From positions 744,001 to 808,000 of the forward strand of contig NZ_CP014301.1 of NCBI RefSeq assembly GCF_001562255.1: a stretch of DNA of 64,000 nt, in the 5' to 3' direction. Origin of the DNA: Bosea sp. PAMC 26642 (GTDB taxonomy: Bacteria > Pseudomonadota > Alphaproteobacteria > Rhizobiales > Beijerinckiaceae). Under the pieces are notes generated by a model. The model did no database searches and was not told the origin of the DNA. It saw only the letters and a list, made by a program, of their open reading frames with translations. The position numbers and the translations under genes are program-made. The stretch's first letter is position 1. Each line of letters starts with the position of its first letter. Shown piece after piece: positions 44,606 to 54,104 of this stretch.

Positions 44606-45079
44606 TCACCCGCGCCGCGCCGCCTCGATCGCGGCGACGTCGATTTTGCTCATGGTCATCATCGCCTCGAATGCGCGCTTCGCTTCGTCGCCGCCGGCCG
44701 CCATGGCCTCGGTCAGCACCCGCGGCGTGATCTGCCAGGACAGGCCCCATCTGTCCTTGCACCAGCCGCACGCGCTCTCCTGGCCGCCATTGCCGACGAT
44801 GGCGTTCCAGTAGCGGTCGGTCTCCTCCTGGTCGTCGGTGGCGATCTGGAACGAGAAGGCTTCGTCATGCGTGAACGTGGGGCCGCCATTGAGACCGAGG
44901 CAAGCGACCCCGCAAACCGTGAATTCGACGGTCAGCACGTCGCCCTCCTTGCCTGACGGGTAGTCGCTGGGAGCGCGGTGGACGGCGCTCACCGCGCTGT
45001 CGGGAAAGGTCTCGGCATAAAAGCGGGCAGCAACCTCGGCCTCCTTGTCGAACCAGAGGCAGATCGTGTTCTTGGCCAT
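44606..45079 (-). CDS. VOC-superfamily protein (PhnB-like, 3-dmu-9_3-mt type)
   Basis: 157 residues. CLWFDKEAEVAARFYAETFPDSAVSAVHR, VEFTVCGVACLGLNGGPTFTHDEAFSFQI and the PGNGGQESACGWCKDRWGLSWQITP-like block (here VGNGGQESACGWCKDRWGLSWQITP) are diagnostic of the 3-dmu-9_3-mt (PhnB-like) VOC family, with two beta-alpha-beta3 modules. Catalytic activity in this family is rarely proven. Its closing segment MTMSKIDVAAIEAAR is typical. Confidence 0.9.
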   Translation of the reverse strand: MAKNTICLWFDKEAEVAARFYAETFPDSAVSAVHRAPSDYPSGKEGDVLTVEFTVCGVACLGLNGGPTFTHDEAFSFQIATDDQEETDRYWNAIVGNGGQESACGWCKDRWGLSWQITPRVLTEAMAAGGDEAKRAFEAMMTMSKIDVAAIEAARRG

Positions 45080-45371
45080 GTGCGCGTCCTTTGTTTTGAT
45101 GCCGAATTCGAGCTTTATATCCCCGTTTGCCGCATTCTGGGTTTAGCGAACCAAGTGCATCTCTCCACCCAAAAGCATCCATCTCGGGTTGGCGGCTCGC
45201 TGGCCAGTAACCCCGGCCTTCCGACGGGTTCGCCGCATCGACACCGATCGACACTCGACATCGGCACGCGACGGGTTCGCGTCGCCGCCCGGCTCCGCGG
45301 ATTCCCTTTGGATCGACAGGCACGAACCCGGGGCTAGAGCCGGTCGGGAGTTTCGGTGCGGTCGGAGTTTC
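45080..45371. other. 292-bp intergenic region without a supported gene
   Basis: The gap between the VOC gene and nhaA holds short imperfect direct repeats (GACGGGTTCGC at 45223 and 45270, ATCGACA units at 45237-45262) but no credible coding frame, tRNA or terminator. Its upstream part, next to the VOC start, is AT-richer and is the likely VOC promoter region. Confidence 0.4.
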
Positions 45372-46565
45372 TCAGGCTCCCTTTGGTCTGCCCGCCATCC
45401 ACAACACCACAGCCCCCGCCAGCGCCGAAACCACCGAACCGACCAGCACCCCGATCTTGGTTGCGTCGCCCAGTTCCGGCGCGCCGGGAAACGCCAGCGC
45501 GCCGATGAACAGGCTCATGGTGAAGCCGATGCCGCAGAGCAGTGAGACGCCGTAGAGCTGGGCGAAGGACGCCCTGGCCGGCATGGCGCCGAATCCCGCC
45601 TTCACCGCGATCCAGGCGAAGCCGAACACGCCGATCTGTTTGCCGAGGAAGAGCCCGAGCATGATGCCGAGCGGCAAGGGCTGCAGCAGCAGCGAGGGCG
45701 ACATCTCCGCGATCGACACGCCTGCATTGGCAAAGCCGAAGATGGGGATGACGGCATAGGCGACGTAAGGATGGAGCCAGTGCTCCAGTCGATGGAGCGG
45801 CGAGTGCTCCGGCTCGTCGCTTTCGGTGCCGCGCCCGTGCAGAGGGATCGTCAGGGCCAGCGCAACGCCGGCGAGTGTGGCGTGAATCCCCGATTTGAGC
45901 ACGAAGACCCAGAGCACCGCCCCGATCACGAGATAGGGCAGCAGCCGCTTCACCCCGCCCAGATTGAGCGCGACGAGCGCGACGAGACAAGCGCCCGCGC
46001 CCCCCAGCATCACAAGCGAGAGATCAGCTGTGTAGAACAGCGCGATGATGATGATGGCGCCGAGATCGTCGAGAATCGCCAGCGCGGTGAGGAAGATCTT
46101 GAGCGAGACCGGCACGCGCGAGCCCAGCAGCGCCAGCACACCGAGCGCGAAGGCGATGTCGGTCGCAGCCGGAATGGCCCAGCCGCGCAAGGTCGCGGCA
46201 TCGCCGAGATTGAACGCGATATAGATCGCGGCCGGAGCGATCATGCCGCCCAACGCCGCGATCGCCGGCAGGGCGCGGCGTGACCATGTCGCAAGCTGGC
46301 CCTCGATGAACTCGCGCTTGATCTCCAGCCCGACGACCAGAAAAAACAATGCCATCAGCCCGTCATTGATCCAGTGCTGGATGCTGAGACCGGCGATCTT
46401 TGCCGAAAGAACCGCGAAATAAGCGATGCCGAGCGGCGAATTCGCGATCACCATCGCATTGGCCGCGGCAAAGAACAGGAACACGCCGCCGGCGGCCCCG
46501 CTTTCGAAGAAGACGTGGAGCGGCGAACGGCGCGTCGGCGGCCAGATTTCGGTTTCGACTTCCAT
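45372..46565 (-). CDS. nhaA: Na+/H+ antiporter NhaA
   Basis: 397 residues from [10 protein letters not shown], with GGAGGAG upstream. Twelve membrane helices are expected. The ion-binding aspartate pair is in [18 protein letters not shown] (the DD pair), with [16 protein letters not shown] and [21 protein letters not shown] as further NhaA signatures. It exchanges internal Na+ for external protons and helps with pH and salt homeostasis. Confidence 0.95.
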   Translation of the reverse strand: MEVETEIWPPTRRSPLHVFFESGAAGGVFLFFAAANAMVIANSPLGIAYFAVLSAKIAGLSIQHWINDGLMALFFLVVGLEIKREFIEGQLATWSRRALPAIAALGGMIAPAAIYIAFNLGDAATLRGWAIPAATDIAFALGVLALLGSRVPVSLKIFLTALAILDDLGAIIIIALFYTADLSLVMLGGAGACLVALVALNLGGVKRLLPYLVIGAVLWVFVLKSGIHATLAGVALALTIPLHGRGTESDEPEHSPLHRLEHWLHPYVAYAVIPIFGFANAGVSIAEMSPSLLLQPLPLGIMLGLFLGKQIGVFGFAWIAVKAGFGAMPARASFAQLYGVSLLCGIGFTMSLFIGALAFPGAPELGDATKIGVLVGSVVSALAGAVVLWMAGRPKGA

Positions 46566-46695
46566 GAAACGTTGCTCCTCCCGTCGCTCGACCATATCGC
46601 CTGTACCGTGCAACAACCCTGTGTCGATAGCATCCCGTTGCGCCATCGCGTCCTGTGCGCAGAGTGTCGAGCCGATTTGGAAGCCGGGCTACCGC

Positions 46696-47940
46696 TCACC
46701 GCGAGACCGGCATGTCCTGGGATGCGAGCGCCGACCGCAGGCGCAGCCAACCTATGGTGCCTGCCGCTCCCGCCGTGATCGCCATCGCCGCAAGAAGAAG
46801 GGCGATGCCATAAAACAGTCTGTCGAAGCCATAGCCGGTCACCATCGGCGTGCTCAGCAGTGGCGAACAGAATTGACCGACGAAGATGGAGGCGGTCAGC
46901 AGCCCCCCGGCCAGGCCTCGATGCCGGAGCGGCGCCAGGCCGAGTGCCAGCGCGATGAAGCAGGGCGAGGCCAGCGCATAGCCCGCGCCGATCGCCGCGC
47001 ACGCCACAAGCGAAAGCGGCGCAGTTGCGGCAAGCGACAGCATCAGGAAACCGAGGGCGATCGCGGCATACGCCAGGGCGAAAATGCCGGCATAGCCGGT
47101 CATGCGTTGGATCCGCGGGTAGAGCAGCGCAAAGCCTCCGCCCGACAGCATCAGGGCGCCAAGCGCCGCGCCGGTCATGATCGCGCTGTTATAGCCCTTG
47201 GCCTCAAAGAAGAACGACAATTGCGTCGGCATGACGAAGAAGACCATGTTGGTCAGCCCCTGCAGGAGAACCAGCAAGGCGAGCAGACCGCGCCAATGAT
47301 GATGTCCTGCAGCGCCGTCAACCGGATTGGCGTCGAGCGCCGGAGCCGGCCGGATCGGATCAACGATCGCAATCCACATCAGCGGCAGGAAGGCGGCGGC
47401 AAGGCCGTAGATCGCAAAGGGCAGGCGCGGCGAGATGGTCGCGATCCAGCCCGCGAGCGAGATGAAGACCAGCCCACCGAAGTTGCGTGCCGAGATCTGT
47501 AGCCCCGTCATCGCGTTTCGGTCCGCTCCTGTGAAATAATCTCCGATAAGGGCGGTCTGCGCCGTCATGATCATGGCGACCGCGACGCCGAGAGCGACCC
47601 GGCTGGCGAAGATTGTCGGCAGGTCGGGCAGGACGAGGCCGGCACATCCGGCGATTACGAACAGGATGATGCCGGAGAGCAGCATCACGCGTCGTCCGAA
47701 CCGGTCGGCTAGGAGCCCCGCGAATGGCGCGCAGAGGGCGACGCTGAGCGCTGGCGCCGGCACCAGCAAACGCGTCAGCATCGCCGCGTTCGGATCGCCC
47801 GCAAACAACCGCTCGAGCCCGGGCAGGGCAGGGCTGATCGTGGCATTCGCCATCGTGGTCAGCGACGCCGCCATCAGCAAAGCGATGGCACGCCGGTCGC
47901 GCCATACCGGGCCGCGTGTCTTGATGATCTGGTTTTCCAT
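46696..47940 (-). CDS. MFS transporter (drug:H+ antiporter type)
   Basis: 414 residues from [22 protein letters not shown], preceded by GAGGG. Twelve helices; the motif-A loop reads [16 protein letters not shown] between helices 2 and 3. The [20 protein letters not shown] start resembles 12-TMS multidrug exporters. It is divergent from a MerR-family regulator and carries a MerR-type promoter with a 19-bp spacer immediately upstream (see that entry), so it is very likely induced by an effector of that regulator. Confidence 0.9.
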   Translation of the reverse strand: MENQIIKTRGPVWRDRRAIALLMAASLTTMANATISPALPGLERLFAGDPNAAMLTRLLVPAPALSVALCAPFAGLLADRFGRRVMLLSGIILFVIAGCAGLVLPDLPTIFASRVALGVAVAMIMTAQTALIGDYFTGADRNAMTGLQISARNFGGLVFISLAGWIATISPRLPFAIYGLAAAFLPLMWIAIVDPIRPAPALDANPVDGAAGHHHWRGLLALLVLLQGLTNMVFFVMPTQLSFFFEAKGYNSAIMTGAALGALMLSGGGFALLYPRIQRMTGYAGIFALAYAAIALGFLMLSLAATAPLSLVACAAIGAGYALASPCFIALALGLAPLRHRGLAGGLLTASIFVGQFCSPLLSTPMVTGYGFDRLFYGIALLLAAMAITAGAAGTIGWLRLRSALASQDMPVSR

Positions 47941-47974
47941 GGTTGCCCTCTTGCTCAAATCCTGCGTTCGGGAG

Positions 47975-48005
47975 AGCGTACAGGTTCAAGTCAACTTGAG
48001 GTCAA
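47975..48005 (-). promoter_or_regulatory. MerR-type promoter/operator for the MFS gene (19-bp spacer)
   Basis: On the minus strand, TTGACC (48005-48000) and TACGCT (47980-47975) are separated by exactly 19 bp, the over-long spacer that MerR-family activators correct by untwisting DNA. The spacer contains the dyad TCAAGT-TG-ACTTGA. The spacer dyad resembles the classic SoxR box (CCTCAAGTTAACTTGAGG). The -35 lies 3 bp from the MerR start codon, so the regulator itself may be leaderless or started from a different promoter. Confidence 0.72.
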
Positions 48006-48007
48006 GC

Positions 48008-48463
48008 ATGTCGGTTCTGGATATCGGGGAGGTGGCCGAGCGCTCGGGCGTACCGGCCTCGACGCTGCGCTATTACGAGGAGATCGGCCTGATCGGCTCG
48101 CTAGGACGGCGCGGATTGCGCCGGCAGTTCGACGCCGACGTGCTCCTGAAATTGTCGCTCATCGGGCTTGGCAAGGCGGCCGGATTCTCGCTGGTCGAGA
48201 TCGCGGGCATGTTCGGCGAGAACGGCCGGCCCGATCTGCCCCGCGCCCAATTCCGCATCAGGGCGGACGAACTGCAGCGGCAGATCCTCGATCTGGGCGC
48301 CCTGCGCGACATGCTCCGCCATATTGCCGATTGTCCGGCGCCGACGCATCTGGAATGCCCGACCTTCCGGGGGCTGCTGAAGGCGGCGACGCGGGGCACC
48401 CTCGTCTACGATGCATCCCGGAAGGGAGCCGGAAGCAGGCTGAAGCCGGCGCGGCGGCGCTGA
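48008..48463 (+). CDS. MerR-family regulator with CxxxxxxxC loop
   Basis: 151 residues from [14 protein letters not shown]. The N-terminal winged helix is standard ([44 protein letters not shown]), followed by a dimerisation helix (about 80-107). Cysteines 109 and 117 (C-PAPTHLE-C) have the same seven-residue spacing as the metal loop of CueR (C112/C120), and the ECPTFRGLL context recalls ZntR/CadR. It lacks the four-cysteine SoxR iron-sulfur motif. It probably activates the divergent exporter; effector unknown. Confidence 0.87.
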   Translation: MSVLDIGEVAERSGVPASTLRYYEEIGLIGSLGRRGLRRQFDADVLLKLSLIGLGKAAGFSLVEIAGMFGENGRPDLPRAQFRIRADELQRQILDLGALRDMLRHIADCPAPTHLECPTFRGLLKAATRGTLVYDASRKGAGSRLKPARRR

Positions 48464-48588
48464 GTTCGGGACGAGGGCCCGCCCTGTTGCTGCGCCATCT
48501 AGCGCTTGGACAGCGCCCCCTGACGCGTGATAGGGACGCCGCGACCGAGACGGGCCGTGATTGGCCGCCGAATCGCCAGGAGCCGGAC

Positions 48589-49887
48589 ATGACCGAAGCC
48601 GCCGCCGAAAAGCACCTCTCGAACTCGTTCTTCGCGGCCTCGCTCGCCGACAGCGACCCCGAGATCGCGCGCGCCATCGAACTCGAACTCGGTCGCCAGC
48701 GCGACGAGATCGAATTGATCGCCTCGGAGAACATCGTCTCGCGCGCCGTGCTCGAAGCGCAGGGCTCGGTGATGACCAACAAATACGCCGAGGGCTATCC
48801 GGGCCGGCGCTATTACGGCGGCTGCCAGTTCGTCGACATCGCCGAGAAGCTGGCGATCGAGCGCGCCTGCCGGCTCTTCGGCTGCTCCTTCGCCAACGTC
48901 CAGCCGAACTCCGGCAGCCAGGCCAATCAGGGCGTGTTCATGGCCCTGATGCAGCCGGGCGACACCTTCATGGGGCTCGATCTCGCGGCGGGCGGGCATC
49001 TGACCCATGGCGCGCCGGTCAACCAGTCCGGCAAATGGTTCAACGTCGTCTCCTACGGCGTCTGCGTCGTCGACCAGATGGTCGACTACGACGCGCTGGA
49101 GCGCCTGGCCCGCGAGCACAAGCCCAAGGTCATCGTCGCCGGCGGCTCGGCCTATGCCCGCCATTGGGATTTCGCCCGCTTCCGGGCGATCGCCGACGAG
49201 GTCGGTGCATACTTCATGGTCGACATCGCCCATTTCGCCGGGCTTGTCGCCGGCGGCGCGCATCCCTCGCCCTTTCCCCATGCCCATGTCGTCACCACCA
49301 CGACGCACAAGACCCTGCGCGGTCCGCGCGGTGGCATGATCCTGACCAATGACGAGGCGCTGGCGAAGAAGTTCAACTCGGCGATCTTCCCCGGCATCCA
49401 GGGCGGCCCGCTGATGCATGTCATCGCCGCCAAGGCCGTCTCCTTCCAGGAGGCGCTGCAGCCAGAATTCAAGATCTACGCCCGCGCCGTGGTCGAGAAC
49501 GCAAAAGCCCTGGCCGAGACGCTGAAGACCAAGGGCTTCGACCTCGTCACCGGCGGCACCGACAACCACCTGATGCTGGTCGACCTGCGCTCCAAGAAAG
49601 TTACCGGCAAGGCCGCCGAGATCGCGCTCGGCCGCGCCCACATCACCTGCAACAAGAACGGCATCCCCTTCGATCCGGAAAAGCCGATGGTTACCTCCGG
49701 CATCCGGCTCGGCACTCCGGCGGCGACCTCGCGCGGTTTCGGCGTGGCCGAATTCCAGCGCGTCGGCGAACTGATCGCAGAGGTCCTCGACGGGCTGGCG
49801 GCGAACGGCGAGGCGGGCAACGGCGCCGTCGAGGAGGCAGTCAAGGCCAAGGCGCATGAGTTGACGGGGCGCTTCCCGATCTATTGA
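48589..49887 (+). CDS. glyA: Serine hydroxymethyltransferase
   Basis: 432 residues with AGGAG 6 bases before the ATG. The PLP lysine is in [17 protein letters not shown], and [16 protein letters not shown] and [13 protein letters not shown] are the standard SHMT blocks. It converts serine and tetrahydrofolate to glycine and methylene-tetrahydrofolate. In many alphaproteobacteria glyA is followed directly by nrdR and ribD; here a toxin-antitoxin-like pair is inserted between them. Confidence 0.97.
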   Translation: MTEAAAEKHLSNSFFAASLADSDPEIARAIELELGRQRDEIELIASENIVSRAVLEAQGSVMTNKYAEGYPGRRYYGGCQFVDIAEKLAIERACRLFGCSFANVQPNSGSQANQGVFMALMQPGDTFMGLDLAAGGHLTHGAPVNQSGKWFNVVSYGVCVVDQMVDYDALERLAREHKPKVIVAGGSAYARHWDFARFRAIADEVGAYFMVDIAHFAGLVAGGAHPSPFPHAHVVTTTTHKTLRGPRGGMILTNDEALAKKFNSAIFPGIQGGPLMHVIAAKAVSFQEALQPEFKIYARAVVENAKALAETLKTKGFDLVTGGTDNHLMLVDLRSKKVTGKAAEIALGRAHITCNKNGIPFDPEKPMVTSGIRLGTPAATSRGFGVAEFQRVGELIAEVLDGLAANGEAGNGAVEEAVKAKAHELTGRFPIY

Positions 49888-49951
49888 GCGTCTCGCCTCC
49901 GAAAGGGCGGCTTGCGAGGGCTGCCCTACGGGGTTACATACATATCGAGCG

Positions 49952-50206
49952 ATGGAGGTCGATATGGAGCGCCGCAGCGTTACAATGCGGGACATGCAGA
50001 AGCTCTCTGCGGCGTCGATACGGGCGCTTCCGCGGACGGTGCCAATCAAGAGCGGCTCCGACACGGTCGGGCTGCTTGTTCCCCTGAAAAGGCCTGATCC
50101 CGAGCAGTGGAAATCACTGTTCGAACGGATCGACCGACACTATGAGCAGCTTTCGCCGGAGGTAAAGCAGTATCTCCAGCGGATGACAGGCGAGGGGGAC
50201 GATTGA
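49952..50206 (+). CDS. Small antitoxin-like protein upstream of a PIN toxin
   Basis: 84 residues. The N-terminus MERRSVTMRDMQKLSAASIRALPRTVPIKSGSDTVGLLVPLKRPDPEQW has the short strand-plus-helix and loop pattern of Phd/VapB-like antitoxins that bind DNA at the front and wrap the toxin with their tail. An in-frame ATG (MERRSV) four codons later is a plausible start. It overlaps the PIN-domain gene by four bases (TTGA). The antitoxin function is inferred from position and size. Confidence 0.65.
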   Translation: MEVDMERRSVTMRDMQKLSAASIRALPRTVPIKSGSDTVGLLVPLKRPDPEQWKSLFERIDRHYEQLSPEVKQYLQRMTGEGDD

Positions 50207-50673
50207 GCGATCCGCGCATCCCCACGGAGGTGCTGGTGATCGACGCCAACATCCTGGTCAGCGCGGCTCTGGGGGTGCGTACGCGCGTCACGATGGCGAG
50301 GGTCGGGCTGCAGAGGACCTTGGTGACCTCTCGCGAGGCGGCTTCGGAAGCCTTGCTGGTCGCGCAGAACCAACGAAACAGAACGCCTTTTGCGCTGGAC
50401 GATCTCCTCGAGATTTTAGACGCCATCGAGGTCATCGCCGTCGAAAAATATGAGGCCATGATCGCGGATGCAGCAGCTGTACTTCAAAACGCCGTGGCGT
50501 CACGCAATGGTAGCACCGCAGACGCTCATGTCCTGGCGCTGGCTTGGACCTGCGAGTCGCACATCTGGTCTCATGACCGCGACTTCGCCGGCACCGGCTG
50601 GCCCTCCTGGTCGAGCGCCAACCTCGCCGCAGCCCTGAGCAAAGAGGCGCCAGCCTCCGCCACGCACCCCTGA
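50203..50673 (+). CDS. PIN-domain protein (VapC-like toxin)
   Basis: 156 residues from TTG 50203, overlapping the antitoxin stop. The PIN acidic residues are visible: [13 protein letters not shown] (first Asp), [12 protein letters not shown] (Glu), [10 protein letters not shown] (Asp) and WSHDRDFAG (last Asp). The fold is a metal-dependent endoribonuclease. The protein is longer than most VapC toxins (about 130). It ends 10 bp before nrdR, so nrdR may be partly transcribed from this pair's promoter. Confidence 0.8.
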   Translation: MSDPRIPTEVLVIDANILVSAALGVRTRVTMARVGLQRTLVTSREAASEALLVAQNQRNRTPFALDDLLEILDAIEVIAVEKYEAMIADAAAVLQNAVASRNGSTADAHVLALAWTCESHIWSHDRDFAGTGWPSWSSANLAAALSKEAPASATHP

Positions 50674-50683
50674 AAGCCGCCCC

Positions 50684-51196
50684 ATGCGCTGTCCCTATTG
50701 CGGCTCCCTCGACACGCAGGTGAAGGATTCCCGCCCCACGGAGGATTCCGCTTCGATCCGCCGCCGTCGCGTCTGCCCCGATTGCGGCGGCCGCTTCACC
50801 ACCTTCGAGCGCGTGCAATTGCGCGAACTCGTCGTGGTCAAGCGCTCGGGGCGCCGCGCCGTCTTCGACCGCGACAAACTGCAGACCTCGATATCGGTTG
50901 CGCTGCGCAAGCGCGCGGTGGCGCCAGAACGCATCGAGCGGATGGTCAACGGCATCGTGCGCCAGCTCGAAAGCTCCGGCGAGAACGAGATCGCGAGTTC
51001 CGCCATCGGCGAACTGGTGATGGAAGGGCTGAAGGCGCTCGACGACGTCGCCTATGTCCGCTTCGCCTCGGTCTACAAGGATTTTCGCGAGGCCCGCGAT
51101 TTCGAGGAAATCCTGGGCCAGCTCAACGCCGACGACGATGGCGCTACCGGGCCCTCGCGGACGACCGACATTGCGCCTGCCCGCGACGATGACTGA
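50684..51196 (+). CDS. nrdR: Transcriptional repressor NrdR
   Basis: 170 residues. The zinc ribbon uses C3, C6, C31 and C34 ([17 protein letters not shown]), followed by an ATP-cone domain ([21 protein letters not shown]...[15 protein letters not shown]). NrdR senses ATP/dATP and represses ribonucleotide reductase genes. Its end overlaps ribD by 8 bp (ATGACTGA), coupling the two genes. Confidence 0.97.
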   Translation: MRCPYCGSLDTQVKDSRPTEDSASIRRRRVCPDCGGRFTTFERVQLRELVVVKRSGRRAVFDRDKLQTSISVALRKRAVAPERIERMVNGIVRQLESSGENEIASSAIGELVMEGLKALDDVAYVRFASVYKDFREARDFEEILGQLNADDDGATGPSRTTDIAPARDDD

Positions 51197-52322
51197 TCAG
51201 GCGGCGCTCGACCGCGCCTTCATGCGCCAGGCGCTGGATTTCGGCGCGCGCGGCCAGGGCACGACTTGGCCGAACCCTTGTGTCGGCGCACTGGTGACGC
51301 AAGACACAGCCGACGGCCCCGTCATCGTCGCCCGCGGCCACACCCAGCCCGGCGGCAGGCCCCATGGCGAAGCGAACGCCTTCGATCGGGTCGGGCCGAA
51401 CGCGGCGGCCGGCGGCACGCTCTACGTCACGCTCGAACCCTGCTCGCAGCGCACGATCAGGGCTGCGACCCCTTGCGTTGAACGCACGATTCTGGCCGGC
51501 GTGACGCGCGTCGTCGCCGCGATGGCAGACCCGAACCCGTTGTTTCGCGGGCTCGGCTTCGCGTTGCTGCGAACCACCGGCATCAGGGTCACGACAGGCG
51601 TGATGGAAGCCGAGGCGCAGCGCGCCCATCGCGGCCATGTCCTGCGCGTCACGCAAGGGCGGCCGATGGTCACCTTCAAGGTCGCGCGCACCGCCAACGG
51701 CTATGCCGGCGGGGCAGGGGGCGCGCGGCTTGCGGTGTCCTGCCCGGCGGCTTCGGCCTGGGTCCATCTCCAGCGCGCCCATCACGATGCGATCATGCTC
51801 GGCATCGGCTCGGTGCTCGCCGACGACCCGCTCCTGACGGTGCGCCTGCCCGGAATGGCCGGACGCTCCCCGGTCAGAGTGGTGCTCGATTCGCACCTGC
51901 GCTTGCCGCTCGACGGCCATCTCGTGCGAACCGCCCGCGACGTCCCGGTCTGGGTTGTCGCGACCGAGGCGGCCCCGATTGCGAGCGAGACGGCGCTGGT
52001 CGCGGCCGGCGTCGAGGTCATGCGCGTTTCCGCCGGGTCGGACGGCCATCTCGATCTCGCCGAGGCGCTGCAACTGCTCGGCACGCGTGGCATCACGCGC
52101 GTCTTCTCGGAGGGCGGCCCGACGGTCGGCGAAAAGCTCGCTTTGGCTGGCCTGGCCGACGAAATCATCGTCTCGACCTCGCCCAACGTGCTGGGCGAGC
52201 CTGGAATCGTCGCCGTGCGCCCGGCCCTTGCGGCGATGCTGGCCGACCCCGATCTCTACGCCCTTGCCGAGACCGGCCTGATCGGCCACGACCGGTTCGA
52301 GCATTTCGTGAGGATAAGCTGA
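51189..52322 (+). CDS. ribD: Bifunctional riboflavin deaminase/reductase RibD
   Basis: 377 residues from [16 protein letters not shown]. The deaminase domain has the zinc ligands in RPHGEANAF (His-Ala/Gly-Glu) and [14 protein letters not shown], a diverged form of the usual EPCSHHGRTPPC. The reductase domain follows ([39 protein letters not shown]). It performs the second and third steps of riboflavin synthesis. It overlaps ribE by one base (TGATG). Confidence 0.94.
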   Translation: MTDQAALDRAFMRQALDFGARGQGTTWPNPCVGALVTQDTADGPVIVARGHTQPGGRPHGEANAFDRVGPNAAAGGTLYVTLEPCSQRTIRAATPCVERTILAGVTRVVAAMADPNPLFRGLGFALLRTTGIRVTTGVMEAEAQRAHRGHVLRVTQGRPMVTFKVARTANGYAGGAGGARLAVSCPAASAWVHLQRAHHDAIMLGIGSVLADDPLLTVRLPGMAGRSPVRVVLDSHLRLPLDGHLVRTARDVPVWVVATEAAPIASETALVAAGVEVMRVSAGSDGHLDLAEALQLLGTRGITRVFSEGGPTVGEKLALAGLADEIIVSTSPNVLGEPGIVAVRPALAAMLADPDLYALAETGLIGHDRFEHFVRIS

Positions 52323-52969
52323 TGTTCACCGGTATCGTCACCGCCATCGGCACGGTCGTGGAAGCCGAAAGACTGGGGCCGAGCCTGAAGCGTCTGGCCA
52401 TCGCCAGTCCTTATGAGGCGGCCAGCATCGAGATTGGCGCCTCGATCGCCTGCGCCGGTGTTTGCCTGACGGTGACGGCGCTCCGCCCACGCAGCGATGG
52501 CAAGCCCGGCTGCGTCTTCCAGGCCGAGGCCGCCGCCGAGACGCTGGCCAAGACGCTGGTTGGGGATTGGTCGCCGGGCACGCTCATCAATCTCGAACGC
52601 TCGCTCAAGGTCGGCGACGAGCTCGGCGGCCATCTCGTCACCGGCCATGTCGACGGCGTCGCCACGATCGAGACCATCGAGCCCATCCTCGCCGATCCCG
52701 ACCAGCCCTGGGGCGCCACGGCCCGCTTCCACATCCGCGCGCCGAAAGCACTGGCGCCCTTCATTGCGACCAAGGGCTCGATCTGCCTCGACGGCACCTC
52801 GCTGACCGTCAACGGCGTCGAGGGCGAGGTCTTCACCGTGCTCCTGATCCCGCATTCCTTCAGCGTCACCACCTGGGGCCAGCGAAAGGCCGGCGATCCG
52901 ATCCATCTCGAGGTCGATCTGATGGCGCGTTACGCCGCGCGGCTTGCGGAGGCGCGCGGGCAGGGGTAA
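52322..52969 (+). CDS. ribE: Riboflavin synthase, alpha subunit
   Basis: 215 residues and two repeated lumazine-binding barrels: [19 protein letters not shown]...[14 protein letters not shown] and [20 protein letters not shown]...[29 protein letters not shown]. It dismutates two 6,7-dimethyl-8-ribityllumazines to riboflavin. It sits between ribD and ribH in the operon. Confidence 0.96.
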   Translation: MFTGIVTAIGTVVEAERLGPSLKRLAIASPYEAASIEIGASIACAGVCLTVTALRPRSDGKPGCVFQAEAAAETLAKTLVGDWSPGTLINLERSLKVGDELGGHLVTGHVDGVATIETIEPILADPDQPWGATARFHIRAPKALAPFIATKGSICLDGTSLTVNGVEGEVFTVLLIPHSFSVTTWGQRKAGDPIHLEVDLMARYAARLAEARGQG

Positions 52970-53001
52970 CCAGCGCCCTCAACTCCACAAGGACAAGAAC
53001 C

Positions 53002-53511
53002 ATGGCCGGACCCCGGCAGACATCGGCCGACAAGGCCGCAACTCCTGCCGTCGCGCTGGACGGTGCCCGCGTCCTCGTCGTCGAGGCGCGCTTTTATGAC
53101 GATCTGGCCGACGAGCTTCTCGAAGGCGCGCTCGCCGTGCTCGACAAGGCCGAGTGCCGCGTCGATGTCGTCACCGTGCCCGGCGCGCTCGAAATCCCCG
53201 CCGCGATCGTCATTGGCCTTCGTGCGGCCGACGAGTCGGTCGATCCCTATGAGGCGGTCGTGGCGCTCGGCACCGTCATCCGCGGCGAGACCGGCCATTA
53301 CGACATCGTCGCCGGTGAGAGTTCGCGCGCGTTGATGGACATCTCCGTCGCCTTCGCTTTGCCGCTGGGCAACGGCATCCTGACCGTCGAGAACGACGAT
53401 CAGGCCTGGGCCCGCGCCAACCGCTCCGAGATGGACAAGGGCGGCGGTGCGGCGGAGGCTGCGCTGGCCGTCCTGCGCTACAAGCGCCAGCTCGGGGAGC
53501 TTTCCCGTTGA
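53002..53511 (+). CDS. ribH: 6,7-dimethyl-8-ribityllumazine synthase
   Basis: 169 residues from [12 protein letters not shown] with AAGGA upstream. [42 protein letters not shown] (catalytic histidine) and the [19 protein letters not shown] block are conserved. It supplies lumazine to riboflavin synthase. It overlaps nusB by four bases (TTGA), coupling the two. No FMN riboswitch was recognised upstream of the rib genes. Confidence 0.96.
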   Translation: MAGPRQTSADKAATPAVALDGARVLVVEARFYDDLADELLEGALAVLDKAECRVDVVTVPGALEIPAAIVIGLRAADESVDPYEAVVALGTVIRGETGHYDIVAGESSRALMDISVAFALPLGNGILTVENDDQAWARANRSEMDKGGGAAEAALAVLRYKRQLGELSR

Positions 53512-53975
53512 GCCGGGCCGAAATGCGCCGCGGCGCACGGCTCTCGGTCGTGCAGGCGCTCTACGAGATGGAGATCGGCGGGCGCGGCGTCGTCGAAGCG
53601 ATGGCCGAGTTCGAGGCCTTCTGGATCGGCAAGGAGGTCGAGGACATCGAGCTTCCCAAGGCCGAGATCGCCTTCTTTCGCGACCTGCTCGGCGGCGTCG
53701 TGCGGGAACAGCGCCTGGTCGACCGTTCGGTCGACGAGACGCTGGCGTCGGGCTGGCCGCTGAAGCGGGTCGAGGCGGTCGTGCGCGCCGTGCTGCGCGC
53801 GGGCGCCTACGAGCTCGCCTTCCGCAAGGACGTACCCGCGCGGGCCGTGATCTCCGAATATGTCGCGGTCGCGCGCGGTTTCTACGAGGGCGAGGAGATC
53901 GGCATGATCAACGCCGTCCTCGACAAGATGGCGCGCGAGTTCCGCGCCGAGGAATTCGACCAGCCGGCGGCGTGA
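53508..53975 (+). CDS. nusB: Transcription antitermination factor NusB
   Basis: 155 residues from TTG 53508, overlapping the ribH stop. [91 protein letters not shown] is the NusB core. It assists rRNA antitermination with NusE. A later ATG (MRRGARL) is an alternative start. The position ribH-nusB-thiL is standard for alphaproteobacteria. Confidence 0.96.
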   Translation: MSRAEMRRGARLSVVQALYEMEIGGRGVVEAMAEFEAFWIGKEVEDIELPKAEIAFFRDLLGGVVREQRLVDRSVDETLASGWPLKRVEAVVRAVLRAGAYELAFRKDVPARAVISEYVAVARGFYEGEEIGMINAVLDKMAREFRAEEFDQPAA

Positions 53976-53990
53976 GCATCCGCGGCCTTT

Positions 53991-54071
53991 CCGTCATTGC
54001 GAGCGCAGCGAAGCAATCCAGGAGGGCGTAGCGCGAGACGCTGGATTGCTTCGCTGCGCTCGCAATGACGG
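53991..54071. repeat. REP-like inverted repeat (GTCATTGCGAG family), copy 2
   Basis: A perfect 31-bp inverted repeat: the left arm from CCGTCATTGCGAGCGCAGCG (53991) pairs with the right arm ending TCGCAATGACGG (54071), around a 19-nt loop. It is the clean version of the element at 37138-37222. It lies between nusB and thiL within the operon, so it could shape mRNA stability of the flanking cistrons. Confidence 0.9.
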
Positions 54072-54104
54072 GTGGCGTTTACACGAGGGACTGTAGGGAA
54101 CGCC

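Noticed and set aside
45223..45290. Short repeats GACGGGTTCGC and ATCGACA as a possible CRISPR or iteron array
   Set aside because: Unit lengths and spacings are irregular and there are only two or three copies, so neither a CRISPR array nor an origin is supported.
48464..48588. Glycine riboswitch upstream of glyA
   Set aside because: The 125-bp leader shows no tandem aptamer pattern, and glyA is preceded by an ordinary AGGAG site.
52970..53001. FMN riboswitch among the rib genes
   Set aside because: The gaps are at most about 30 bp, too short for the RFN element, and no conserved RFN sequence is visible upstream of ribD.
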